A stretch of DNA of 64,000 nt, from positions 63,340 through 127,339 of the forward strand of contig LSRX01001330.1 in the NCBI GenBank assembly GCA_001939145.1, in the 5' to 3' direction. The notes under the pieces are model-generated. The model did not search any database, had not been told where the DNA came from, and saw only the letters and a program-made list of their open reading frames with translations. Numbering within the stretch: position 1 is the first letter of the stretch; the number at the start of each line of letters is the position of its first letter. The position numbers were made by a program, and so were the translations under genes. This document shows, piece by piece, positions 40,780 to 51,546 of this stretch. Source of the DNA: Symbiodinium microadriaticum. Its lineage: Eukaryota; Sar; Dinophyceae; Suessiales; Symbiodiniaceae.

Positions 40780-41328
40780 GTTTGGAGATGAGGGTTTATG
40801 GGATGTAGGATTTAGGGCTTAGGGCTTAGGGTAATAGGGGGTTCGAAGCTGGGGTCGTGGGTTGAAGCCGATCACTGCCTGGCTTGGACACTTTAGAACA
40901 CTCCCGAGCTTGTGCTTCGATGGTGAACTTAGGAGGGTCCTGTCATATTCTTCAGCAGACCACACCTCGCACCTGAGAGAAGCTACCTCTTGCAAGGCTT
41001 CCTCCTGCACCTCCCCCACCCCCTGAAAGACTGCCTCTCTTCTAGCCCCACAAAGAAACCAACACCCCAAAACAGCAAACTCCCTAAACCCTAAACCCTA
41101 AACCCTTAAACCCCTCAATGTGGCGACTTTGAAGACAACCAATGGTCTTTCGTAACGCTTCCGCCCTTTGGGCCTTCTATGCTGGGCTCTTCGTAAGGAG
41201 CTTAAGCTAACTTATAGTACTAACTTACCATAACGGGGGGTCTATAGTAGTAATAAGTGAGATAATACGGTTTCCCTATTTTGGTGACTTGAAACAAGAA
41301 CCCTTAACAAGAACCCAGTAGACTAGCG
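40780..41328. other. Gene-free interval
   Basis: Short telomere-like units lie at about 40800-40830 and 41080-41115. No gene was recognised. Confidence 0.45.
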
Positions 41329-41411
41329 TTGATGATATAAATCCTGCATTACCTTAAGGACCCTAAACTATGGGAGTTATGGTATATTCCTTCTTATGGG
41401 TGATGCAGGAC
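41329..41411. mobile_element. Foldback element, family F1, copy d
   Basis: The left arm TTGATGATATAAATCCTGCA and the core GGTATATTCCTTCTTATGGG are intact. The right arm stops after GATGCAGGA. Confidence 0.6.
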
Positions 41412-43317
41412 AACAGCCCTAAACCCTAAACCCTTAAGTAGTAGTCTCCTCTTCGACTCTGAGCGCACCCGGGTTGGTCTCGGCTTTTCGACCGAAGCTG
41501 CAAAGCGAGAGCCAGGTCACGACTTGCTCCTGGGCTCAAGGGTTTAAGGGTGCAAGGGGTCTAGGGGTTTAGGGGTTTTTTGAGGTTTAACATAATGGGC
41601 CCTGTAAGTGTATACTTGTTCTTTGAGGGTCAAAAAAGGAGGCTTTCAGGGTTCTACAACGGTTCAACTCATGGTTTTAAGAGGGCTTCCTAAGATTCTG
41701 TAAGGGTGAGTTCAGGGTTCAGGTGAGAGTTGTGGGCTTTCTGTAGGAAGGGATGGGTGCTATAGCAGTTCTATATAAGGGCTCGAAAAAAGTCTCTCCA
41801 AGCATTCCATAAAGGGCTTCTGCAAAGGTTCCATAAACGTTTGCAACGGTTCTAGACATTCCCAAAAGGTCCAAATGGGGCCTAGGGTTCACGGCTTGGG
41901 ATCGAAACCCTAAACCCTAAAAACCTACAACCCTAAGACCCTAAACCCCAAACCGCCCTAAACCCTACACCCTAAACGGGCTTTGGGGCTCAAGGGTTTT
42001 AGGCTTCCAGCTACGAGCTTCGGTGATTGTAAGGAAGCCAAACAGGAGTTGTTCGAGATGGGTTTAGGTTTTAGGGTTTAGGGTTCAGGGCTTAGGGGTT
42101 GGGCTTGAACCGTCCGGCCTTTTGAAGTGTTTTTGGGATCTGACTGCTTTGGGCTTAGCATCTTAGCATGTATCGGTTTCGGGGCGTTAGTGGCGGTTTT
42201 CTGGGTTCACAAGTTTTTTAGGTCTTGGGGCTTAATGTTTAAGCCCGAAGAATCTGGTGGTGAAGCAAAGGTTCAGCGTTTTAGAGGTCGAGACCATTCT
42301 AAGCGTAGCAGTCTGATTGAAGGGCATTGTGCCATGCTGCACCCTAGAAGGCCCTAGAACCCTCAACCCTGCACAACTGCACAGCTCAGCCGCTTTCGTG
42401 AGATGCCAGTGCCAAGCGAAGAGCGCAAGAGCAGCAGCAGAACCGAAAAAATAACCTGGACCATCCATGGCGTCCAAGAGGCTGCAAGGTCCGCCAAAAC
42501 CCGAAACCCTACACCGGCCCAAAAAAAAGCGATGCTTCTGGGTGTAAGGTTTAGGGCTGAGGGAGACGCGAGCTTCAGAAATCCCTGAAGTGAGGATCCC
42601 TCATAGAAGGAGGGTTTTAGGGTTCAGGGTTTAGGGTTTAGGGCCGAACCTTCAGTAGTTAGAAAGAGTTGTTCTGTCGTAGCTTCCTGAAGCAAACTGC
42701 AGCAAGATGCTGGCACACATGTTCTGTCACCCTGCAACGGAATTGCGCAGGACACACTCACCCCTAAACCCGAAACCCCAAACCCCCAAACCCTGAACCC
42801 TCATCTTTTTTTCTTTGAAACACAACGATCTTCGGCGTTCGGGCTCTCTGATTTCAGGCAGAACACGGGGGCAAAGCTGAAAAGAGCTTAGGGTTTAGGG
42901 TGCAGGGGCTTTCTGCAACAACTCTAAGTGAATCAACACCGCATCACGATTTCGCCCCTGCGTGTTCCTTGGGTCGCACAGCTCCTGCTGAATTCGCCCA
43001 AGCGTGAGGACACCATACAACAACAGTAGAAGAGAAGCAACACGTCGGATCGCATGGTTGTAAGTACCTACTTGTGCAGTATGTTGATGTTAACCTTCCA
43101 TCCAGCTGTGTCTCGATCTCTGTGCTGGCTGCAAGCTCAAGACACACTGTGGAGCCTTTTCGAGGCCATAGGCCACAGACCGCAAAGACTCACACGCTTC
43201 TAAATATCAACCGCGCTTGCAGAGCGGATGTAGGAGCATGTGCCAAACAGTCTGTGTGTCGCTCAAGCAGCGCGTGCATTTGTCAAAAGTCTGTTGCAGG
43301 GACGTAGGTCAACACGG
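41412..43317. other. Gene-free, scattered telomere-like units
   Basis: TTTAGGG or CCCTAAA units lie at about 41415, 41545-41580, 41905-41980, 42060-42100, 42610-42640 and 42765-42800. 42940-43310 is a unique island with TTGTAAGTACC (a donor-like plus-strand site at about 43059), but no protein was recognised. Confidence 0.4.
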
Positions 43318-45014
43318 TGCCCTAAACCCTAAACCCTAAACCCTAAACCTAAGCCCCAAACCTTCAACCCATCATGCTAGGGAAACCTAAGCTCTAACAA
43401 CACTGCGGCACGGAGGCTCCTGGCAAATCTACATTGTGACTGCATATGCCATGCTACACAAGGCCCTCATAAAACCCCATACAATCCTACCAAAATTCAT
43501 ACAACTCTGAACCGTCTACACTACAGGGGTATCCTTTCAAGCAATAAAGTCCTTTCAAGTAATAAAGTCAGGGCCGGCCACCCTAAGGCCCGAGTCCTTT
43601 GATTCGAACCCCTTAGCAAAAGTAAATTTGATGGAACCTGACACCCTAAACCATAAACCCTAAACCCTGCAGTCTTAAAGGACCCGTTATGGAGCCGTTA
43701 TAAACCCTGCCGGAACTCTCAAATAAAACACTTCTGAGATCCTTGCAGACTCTGGTGGAGCCCTTATGGAACCTTCATGGAAGCCTCGCCCTACACCCTT
43801 ATGGAAGCCTTAAATTAAAGAGCCTCTTCAGCAGCCCCTTGTGGAGCCAGCATGGAGCCGCTCCTGGTTCTCTTAACGGCACCCCTCCGGAGCTTCTCTG
43901 GAACCCTAAACCCTCATGCACCTAAAGCCATTATTGAGCCCCTCTAAACCCTAAGCCCTAAACCCTGAACCCTAAACCCTCAACCGTACACCCTTATGGA
44001 CCTAAAGCCCTTCTGGAGCCCTAGAAGCCTACGTCCATCAGAAAAGTTTCAGTTCGATCGCCTTGCGTCGTCGGTTCGCGGCCTTCTTCGACGCCTCCGT
44101 GCATTTTTTGCGTAGGGTTAGGGCTTCGGGTTTGGGGCTTCTGGGGTTTAGGGTTTGGGTTAGGGCGGTTAGGAAATCTACCCTAACCCTAAATTATCCA
44201 AGCAGACCCTCACTATGATTTAAGGCATGTTCCCTAATGAAGCGTCTCAGAGTCTTCTTGCAGTCTCTGTGTCACCTTCGTTGGGCTGGGTTTTTTGGAG
44301 TTTCTTGGGGTTTGTTAGGGCTGAAGGGCTTGAGGGTTTAAGGTTTAGGGCTTTGGGGTTTCAAGGCTTTGGGGTTTAGGGCTTTAGGGTTTTAGGGTTT
44401 TCGGGTTTAGGGTTTAGGGCTCAGGGCTACAAGATGCTTCAATACCAGCACGACCTCAAGTCTCAGGCTTGCAACGACACAAACCCCTGAAAGCGAGCGA
44501 GAGCCTGCTGGAACAGGCAGGTGCCTTCGGATGCCATCTGAGAGTTTGGGAAGAGCCAGGAACCCCCCAGTTCTACAGTCACAGGCTTAGGTCTGAGAGT
44601 GTAGGGAGTGGTACGGTGGAGACTCGCACCAAGTCAAACACATGCCTCCAAGCCACATTTCCCGCCGTCAACGACCCTACTAAGTTCATTAACCTTATCG
44701 TCTGAATCCCCCCTGACCCCTGAACCCTGCGCCCCAACCGGGACCTTATAAAACCTTCGGAACTGACATGCCCTAAACCCTGTACCCCTAAACCCCTAAA
44801 CCCCTAAACCCTAAACGAAACCCCCCAAAAACCCTAAACCCCTGACCTAAACCCCAAAACCCTATAACCCAATACTGGGGGGCTGCCTGCGAAGCTCCGG
44901 TAGCCAGTTCGAAGGCCTCCAGCGTTGGGTTCCGTGAAATTGCCTTTAAGAGTTCCAAAAAGGGGTTTGTTGTAGACCCTAAACCCTATACGTGCGGCCC
45001 AAACGACCTAACTA
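43318..45014. repeat. Telomere-like tracts in gene-free DNA
   Basis: CCCTAAA units lie at about 43318-43360, 43640-43670, 43940-43985 and 44770-44860. TTTAGGG units lie at about 44130-44160 and 44335-44425. A loose repeat of (T)TATGGAGCC...TTATGGAA occurs at about 43690-43900. No gene is supported. Confidence 0.55.
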
Positions 45015-45195
45015 TCTATAGAATCCATAATCGTAGATATAGATACAGACATGGATATCAGATAACAGATACAGGCTTAGACTTAGGCTTGGATCTACAT
45101 AAAAAGATGGATACAAATGCAGATATACTCAGATACAGGTACAAATATGGATGTAGATGTAGATACAGTTATGGATACGGATATGGATACTCATG
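45015..45195. repeat. GATACA/GATATGGAT low-complexity stretch
   Basis: Irregular hexamer-like repeats of (G/A)GATA(C/T)(A/G). Confidence 0.75.
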
Positions 45196-45589
45196 TATAA
45201 CATGAAATCTTTATTCTCAACTCAACGACGACCACAGCCAAATGCAGCTGAAGGCGTTTGGTCTTGGCTTAAAAGTGTACTCGCGCCACAGCGCTCTCTC
45301 AAAGAGAGCATCCCTGAGAATCACCTGCCGGTCTCTGTGGTGCACACGGTCTTTGGCATCTATTAGATCATGCCGCGGACTCGATAACTACATGTGTATG
45401 TTCACATAATATATGTGTGCATACATATATATATATGTATGTATATGCATACACATTTGCTTGTTTAACTCCTGCTTCTGTAAAGAACGGATTGTTTGCT
45501 TGTCAATTTGCTGTTTGTTCTAATTGGCCTGGGTAGGGTATTCACCTACTTCTTTCTATCTACCCAGTACTACTTGCATCCAGTTCACA
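45196..45589. other. Gene-free interval
   Basis: No feature other than a short TATATG run at about 45405-45450. Confidence 0.4.
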
Positions 45590-45886
45590 TACATACATAC
45601 ATACATACATACATACATACATACATACATACATTCATTTCATTTCATTTCATTTCATTTCATTCATTCATTCATTCATTCATTCGTTCGTTCGTTCGTT
45701 CGTTCGTTCGTTCGTTCATTCATTCATTCATTCATTCATTCATTCATTCACATATGATGTGTGTATCTGCCAGCAAATACCTTGATATCCACCGACTGAA
45801 CTGTCTATGTGTTTCGCTTTCCGGGTTGGTTGGCACTGTGATTATTGTGTTTCTCTTGGTTGCTTTCTGTGTGCTTGCTTGTTTGG

Positions 45887-45927
<41 letters not shown>

Positions 45928-46400
45928 GGCTTGCTTGCTTGTCTGCTTGCTTGCTTGCTTGTTTGGTTGTGCGGTTGTTTGGTTGTTTGGTTGCTTGGTT
46001 GCTTGGTTGCTTGGTTGCTTGGTTGCTTGCTTGTTTGGTTGTGCGGTTGTTTGGTTGTTTGGTTGCTTGGTTGCTTGGTTGCTTGGTTGCTTGGTTGCTT
46101 GGTTGCTTCGTTGCTTGGTTGCTTGGTTGCTGGGTTGCTTGGTTGGTGATGTGTTTGTTTGTTTGCTTGTTTGCTTGTTTGGTTGTTGTTTGGCTATTTG
46201 GTTGTTTGGTTGCTAGGTTGCTTGGTTGCTTGGTTGTCTGCTTGTCTTCTTGGTTGCTTGTCTGCTTGTCTGCTTCTGCTTGTTTGCTTGTTTGCGTGGG
46301 GTGCGGTTTCTTCGTTGCTTTGTTTGTTGTGCTTGTATGTTTGGTTGTTGGTTTGTTGGTTTGTTGGTGTGTTTGCTTGTTGGTTTGTTTGTTCTGTTTG
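45590..46400. repeat. Large tetranucleotide array (CATA, CATT, TTCG, GCTT, GGTT)
   Basis: Successive blocks of CATA, CATTT, CATT, TTCG, CATT again, GCTT, GGTT/GCTT mixtures and TTTG run for about 800 bp. Because four is not a multiple of three but the units lack stops, long frames are open on both strands (for example 45496-46149 plus and 45842-46621 minus). Their C/L/V or K/Q/T/N content is a product of the repeat. Confidence 0.9.
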
Positions 46401-46859
46401 AGCAGGGTGGAAGGTACCGACGGCCTTGTTTTCGCATGTGCGAGGACTGTGCCGGTGATTTGCCTCTTGAAGCGGATGATTCGTCGAGGACTTGAAGCTG
46501 ACTCAAATTGGTTCCGTAAGCGCGGGGTAACATTGCTGCCGGGTGATGTGGTGTTGAACGTGCGCTCGCTGTATGGGGTACAGCCGCTCCGCCAAAGGGG
46601 TTCTCGCATCGCACAAAGCACTGTCGCTCAGTTGACCCTAGGGTCACATTGCAAACGGTTTTCATGCAACGCCCTGCTTGCCATTGGAGATTCGACCTCT
46701 CACGTCAACCCTGACGATTGGACAAGTTGCTTCACTAGTAGTTTCGCATGGCCTCTGAGGCTTCACCTCACAGATGTTCAGACATAGTCATTGTTTCACG
46801 TTGAGTGACGGATCCACGCAATGCTGGGGCGCGTTCACAGCAGACATCTGCACAAAGCG
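46401..46859. other. Unique interval between arrays, possible coding remnant
   Basis: A plus-strand frame continues out of the array with protein-like sequence (WFRKRGVTLLPGDVVLNVRS). The minus strand is also partly open. No family was recognised. Confidence 0.25.
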
Positions 46860-46903
46860 TCAACGTCAAAGGCAAAGGCTTGTTTGTTTCTGTGTTTGGT
46901 TGG

Positions 46904-46935
<32 letters not shown>

Positions 46936-47215
46936 GCGTGCGCGTGCGGGCGTGCGCGGGTGTCTGTGTCTGTCCGTGTGTTTGCTTGTGTGTTTGCGTG
47001 TGTGTCTGCGTGGTTGGTTGTGTGCTTTTCCTTTGCTTTGTTGCCTGTTTGCTTGTTTGCTTGTTTGCTTGTGCGTTTGTCTGCATGTGGTTTTGTGTTT
47101 GTACCTGGCTGGTTGGCTGGTTCGTTGGTTTGTTGGTTGGCTGGCCGGCTGGCTGGCTGGTTGGTCAGTAGACTATTGGTTGGTTGGTTTGCGTGTTTGT
47201 TAGTTGGCTTATATA
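46860..47215. repeat. TG-rich array (GTGT, TTGC, GGCT, GGTT)
   Basis: A (GT)n block is followed by TTGCTTGT and GGCTGGTTGGCTGG blocks. It belongs to the same array system as 45590-46400. Confidence 0.85.
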
Positions 47216-48399
47216 CATGTCAATGTGTTTCCCTGAAACCTTGACGTTCGCAACCCCCCTAAACTCCAAACCCTAAACTCCAAACCCTATAAAACTGTAT
47301 AAACCCTGAACGCTACGGCCTTACAGTAGAAAGGCTTCCCTTCTAAAGGCCTCGGCAGCCCTTCGCCCAAAGGACCCGTAGGCAGCTCCTTTTCCGGAAG
47401 TCCGGGCTTCAGGGTTTAGGGCTCCAGGCATGATGCTTTTAGGCTTTACCACCTAAGGGTTTAGGGTTTAGGGTTTAGGGGTTTAGGGTTTAGGGTTTAG
47501 GGTAAACTCTACACCCTAAACCTCAAGGGTTCACAGGTGCCAGAGAAGCCCGAGATCCCCCCGGGAGTAGGTGCTTGAAGGCTTAGACTAGCTTCTGAAC
47601 AGTTCAGGTCGGTGACTTGTGGGGTTTTTCTCTGGTCCTGGTAGGGTTTTGCTTAGGTTCTGGGTTTTAGGGTTCAAAGGTCACGAGCATACACAACTTG
47701 CACATCAGCATTGGGTAGGCTTCAACGAGGCCTTGCAGCCAAGATGAGTGCTGAACAGTCGGTGCACGCCACTTGTACAACTACTGCCCCTTGCACCCTG
47801 AACCCGAAAGCCCAAAATCCCAGAGCTTGAACCTTAAACCCCTGAGTCCCTAAACAATGAACGCCCCTGAACCCTAATAACCTCACAGTATCCTTTAACT
47901 TTCATAGCAACGCCTTATCGGAACCTTTAACTAAGAACCCCCAGAACGGTGCACCAAGTCGCAAAAGGAGCTGCTGGGTCGCACCTGGGATGCCAACCCC
48001 GGAGCTGGGCGTTGAAGGATGTGTTGAGGCTCTCCAATAACGGGCTCGCGGTGAGTCCACAAAAAGATGGGGCTCTGCTAGGGTTGTAGAAGGTTTCTAC
48101 TGCACATGCATATAAAATTTTACGTGGTTGAGATTTGTTTTCTTCAGGGTTTTAAAGTTTAAGGGTCGGGCGCTGCAGAAAAGAAGAACTCCAAACTGCA
48201 GCACACTCCAGACGACACACCCTAAACCCTCTAGCCTAAACCCCCAAACCCCAATTCCCTCAGCAGCACTTGCCTTCTGAAAGCTGGACGCGCCACACTT
48301 CTTTTCTGCATGTCTGAACGATGCGTCAATCGAATGAGTTATCAAAAGAAGTACAGGTCCAAATCGACTGCTGGAACAAAAGCGTGCACATACTCCAAC
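47216..48399. other. Gene-free, telomere-like tract
   Basis: A TTTAGGG tract at about 47455-47505 meets CCCTAAA units at about 47510-47525. Short CCCTAAA units lie at about 47260-47300 and 48220-48250, just outside the retroelement. Confidence 0.5.
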
Positions 48400-48462
48400 T
48401 GGCCACCGAAGGCGAATGCCGAGGCGAGCAACAGGAGGATGCTGGCTCCAGCACCTGGACTT

Positions 48463-49404
48463 TCACGGATTTCCAACCCCACCCGGCTGGCCACGCCAAA
48501 GGTTCAGCCCCAAAAGCGCCACAGTCAGGAGCTCGATCGGGCGGGCCTGGGTGGGATGCACTCCTGGCGAAGACTGGGTGCCCACATGCTCTACTCCGGG
48601 TGATGCGGAAGCCGGAGTAGCTGATTGCACTTGCAGATAAGCCGGCAGAGGCGTTTCTCCCTGCAGGTAAGTGTTGAGCCACGACACAAGTGCATCCTCC
48701 ATCTCACTCATCGTCAGCGACAGCTGCGCCACGAGCTCCCGGCCAAAGTAGAGCAGTAGCGAAACCAGGCCTTTTACCACCCACTTACACACCAAAGCCA
48801 CCAGTAGTGCAACCGCCTTGGGAAAGAACAAGATGAAGAAGATGGCCAGCCAAGTCCTCCATCGCCAGTTGCCCACCAGCTGAAGAACGTAAGCGCCGAA
48901 GGTCTGCGTCCGAGGCTGGGGTCCTGCTTGTAGTGGCCTGGGACGAACTGGCTCCAGTACTGGACGAGGCACCGCAACGCCTGGAGGCAGCCGAGGGCCC
49001 CAAGGTTGAAGCGCTGAGGTCAAACGTGCAAGGGCAGCTGTGACACGTCGTGCCGCTGGGCCTGCACGCCAGCGGGTGGCAGCTTCACGCGCAGAGGGCT
49101 CAGCCAAAACCTGAGCTGCGTTCATACCATCCGCGACCGTTTGGTCGCCCAGATGCGCCGCAGCTCTCTGTGCCGCCTGCAGTACTTCCTGTGCTGCGGA
49201 GTGTGCGGCAGGGTCTCCGTCACCAACGGAGCTCATAAGGGAAGGACCGGCATCTTTATGCCCGGATGCGCCGCCATCCACACGAGCTCTGCGTGCTCCT
49301 TGTCGTCCACCCGCCTCAACCGCACGGCTGAGCCTGAGAGTCTTCCTCCCGGAAGGCGGCTCTCTAACTCCCGCCAGGTCAGACCGCCCCGGCCCGACGT
49401 CCAT
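48463..49404 (-). CDS. DIRS-like element: downstream frame with hydrophobic core
   Basis: The last part of the fossil element. It is rich in Ala, Arg and Pro and has a central hydrophobic stretch (LAIFFILFFPKAVALLVALV and following) that could span a membrane. I do not recognise a function. It may be an accessory frame of the element or part of the recombinase-distal region. Confidence 0.35.
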   Translation of the reverse strand: MDVGPGRSDLAGVREPPSGRKTLRLSRAVEAGGRQGARRARVDGGASGHKDAGPSLMSSVGDGDPAAHSAAQEVLQAAQRAAAHLGDQTVADGMNAAQVLAEPSAREAATRWRAGPAARRVTAALARLTSALQPWGPRLPPGVAVPRPVLEPVRPRPLQAGPQPRTQTFGAYVLQLVGNWRWRTWLAIFFILFFPKAVALLVALVCKWVVKGLVSLLLYFGRELVAQLSLTMSEMEDALVSWLNTYLQGETPLPAYLQVQSATPASASPGVEHVGTQSSPGVHPTQARPIELLTVALLGLNLWRGQPGGVGNP

Positions 49405-49677
49405 CCAACGAAGCTTGGATTTCGAGGATTGGCAACGATCACGTAGTGCCGCCAGTCCTCCCGGTATGCCACGGAGGATCCGCCGGGATCACTCGCCAAC
49501 GCCACTTTAGAGGAAGCACCCCTGCCCTCACCCGAAGAAGCTGGGCGGCGGCCGAGGTTGCAGTCCTCAGCTTGGGGACCCGCGCTCTGCGACCCGGAAG
49601 CCTTCTCTGTGTCCTTGGTGGCGCCTTCGACCTCCTCAAGGGCAGCGGCCAACTCCCGTAGCGCAGCGCTAAGACGC

Positions 49678-50532
49678 TCAGACATCCCTCGCTTGGGCCA
49701 ACAAGCTCTCCAAAGGCCGCGTGGGTGGAGCTCGCAGGTAATGGATCGACTCATGCACGAAGGACAGCTGTTGCTTGGCAAGACTCGAAGCTGAGGATAA
49801 GACCTGTGTAGACAAAGCTTCCTGGAGATAGGATTTAACCGTCTCCTGCCGAGACCATCGGCCATGATACTGCAGTCTGGCTAAATTCTCCGTGACACGG
49901 AAATAATGTGTCGCACCTCCACCTCTAAGCGGCCCGAGAGTAAAACCCCGATCATGTAAGTCAAGTTCATTAAGAGCTTCCCCCACAAGTTGTGCCCACC
50001 GCCGTCGGGGTACTCGAAGGAAAGAGCGATGCCCACCGAGCCCCTCCATCCACCATCGAAGATAGTTCAGCAAGGCTTTGTCCTTTATCAATACGAATTG
50101 AGTCCTCCACACTCTGCGTGTTTTGGGTTTACGGATGGCAATCACAAGACCAACATCTGCTTCCTCAGACCAGCCCGGCTCCGGAAAACAAAAGTCGTTC
50201 ACCAGGAGATTGCACGTCTCGCCTGGTCGCAGCAAAGCCTCGAATGATAGCCAACATCCCATCATAGTTCTCCACCAGAGTTCCCGAAGGCGACCCGTCT
50301 CACGAAATCCCCGGGCGAGGCAAACGAGTAGAAGGGCTTGCAGGATATACTTCGACATGGGGACCCGAGAACGTACCGGTAGTAGAGATTGCCAGCCCTT
50401 CAGCGCGGTCCAAGTACCTCTTAGCAACGGGCCCGAGAGATGGAGTACACGTTGAAGTCCTAAGTCACCCAGGCGCACTTTATATAACCGCTCCCCATTC
50501 TCATACACCACTCCACCGTTCTTTCCAACCAC
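49678..50532 (-). CDS. DIRS-like element: tyrosine-recombinase-like part
   Basis: Motifs resembling the tyrosine recombinase catalytic core: SFEALLRPGE, IRKPKTRRVWRTQF, LGPLRGGGATHYFR, HGRWSRQETVKSYLQE. In DIRS/Ngaro elements this enzyme inserts the cDNA in place of an integrase. It lies downstream of the reverse-transcriptase part in the same orientation. This is a motif reading only. Confidence 0.55.
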   Translation of the reverse strand: MVGKNGGVVYENGERLYKVRLGDLGLQRVLHLSGPLLRGTWTALKGWQSLLPVRSRVPMSKYILQALLLVCLARGFRETGRLRELWWRTMMGCWLSFEALLRPGETCNLLVNDFCFPEPGWSEEADVGLVIAIRKPKTRRVWRTQFVLIKDKALLNYLRWWMEGLGGHRSFLRVPRRRWAQLVGEALNELDLHDRGFTLGPLRGGGATHYFRVTENLARLQYHGRWSRQETVKSYLQEALSTQVLSSASSLAKQQLSFVHESIHYLRAPPTRPLESLLAQARDV

Positions 50533-50634
50533 ACATCAATAGTTCTCGACGAAGACCTCTTTGTGAACGTAGCCCCCAAAGCATGCGCCCTGCCCAACAA
50601 CCAACCCGCCGCATCTCTCAGACCACGGCGGTAC

Positions 50635-51546
50635 TCAGCAGTGAGCACTGTCTGTTGAAGCGAACGACCCGGCTTCCCACCGAGAAATCTCATCGGCTAG
50701 CTTTTTGCAGAAAACCACAGGGTGGAGCCCGGCCTCTGTCGCACCGTCGTTGCGCTCGAAAATCGTCGGACCATCTAGCCCTGGACAGAGCTGAGCCACT
50801 GCATTGAACCAAGGAGTTGACGTCACGATGCGAAACGAGTCAATGCAAAAGCTGTGCATGCTGTCATGATTCAAGGCCACCACAGACTTGTGCAACTTCC
50901 ACAATGGGCTCTCTCTCGGGTGGACCAAGAATACAAACACCCCCGCCTCGATAGCGAGCTCGACGAGGCTCAGCATCCTCGCCCAGATGGTTGGTTTTCC
51001 CCCAGGCAGTGACAACCACACCCAAGAGAAACGCTTTGAGGCAATGGCCCTCGCGAACCAGCTTCGGAATCCCGCAAAGGTCTTCAGGACGTCGATCGGG
51101 TGCAGCATCCTGCAACCGTGCTCCCGTAGTCCTTGACTCAGTCCAGCCGCCCCTGCCGCTATCTCTAGTCCCACCTGTGGCTTCGGAGCAGCCACACCCA
51201 GTCGCTGCAACCAAAGTGGGCACGGCCTGGGAGGAGGGAGCGGGTTGAATCTAGAGGGATGGTCCGCAAGGTTGGCTTCTGTTTCCACCCAGAGCATCCC
51301 AAGTGCCAGACGCCCGAAAAGGAGATGCGGCAAAAGTGCCCGTAGGATACCGTTGAGCTTGTAGCTTGACGACCTCCCCTTGGTGATAGCCCCTACGACT
51401 ACTCGGCTGTCATTAAGGCACAATTGGATCCGACCATGGTTCACTGGTCCGCTGCAATCTCGATCAACTGTTTTCTCAGAGCACGGCACTCCTGCAAGTT
51501 GATGTGTGATGTCTGTCGAGTCGTGTAGCCCCGCACCACGCGCCAT
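50635..51546 (-). CDS. DIRS-like element: RNase H end and methylase-like part
   Basis: The first part (LNDSRVVVGAITKGRSSSYK and VETEANLADHPSRF) matches the C-terminal RNase H region of DIRS-type elements. The second begins LEIAAGAAGLSQGLREHGCR, similar to the SAM-binding start of a C5-type DNA methylase domain. Methylase-like domains occur in some DIRS elements. The catalytic status of this one is not judged. Confidence 0.45.
   Translation of the reverse strand: MARGAGLHDSTDITHQLAGVPCSEKTVDRDCSGPVNHGRIQLCLNDSRVVVGAITKGRSSSYKLNGILRALLPHLLFGRLALGMLWVETEANLADHPSRFNPLPPPRPCPLWLQRLGVAAPKPQVGLEIAAGAAGLSQGLREHGCRMLHPIDVLKTFAGFRSWFARAIASKRFSWVWLSLPGGKPTIWARMLSLVELAIEAGVFVFLVHPRESPLWKLHKSVVALNHDSMHSFCIDSFRIVTSTPWFNAVAQLCPGLDGPTIFERNDGATEAGLHPVVFCKKLADEISRWEAGSFASTDSAHC

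Noticed and set aside
43600-43625. Possible tRNA T arm (GGTTCGAATC-like on the minus strand)
   Set aside because: No matching acceptor, D or anticodon arms nearby.
45496-46787. Long Cys/Leu/Val-rich frames on the plus strand and Lys/Gln/Thr-rich frames on the minus strand
   Set aside because: They are translations of stop-free tetranucleotide repeats.
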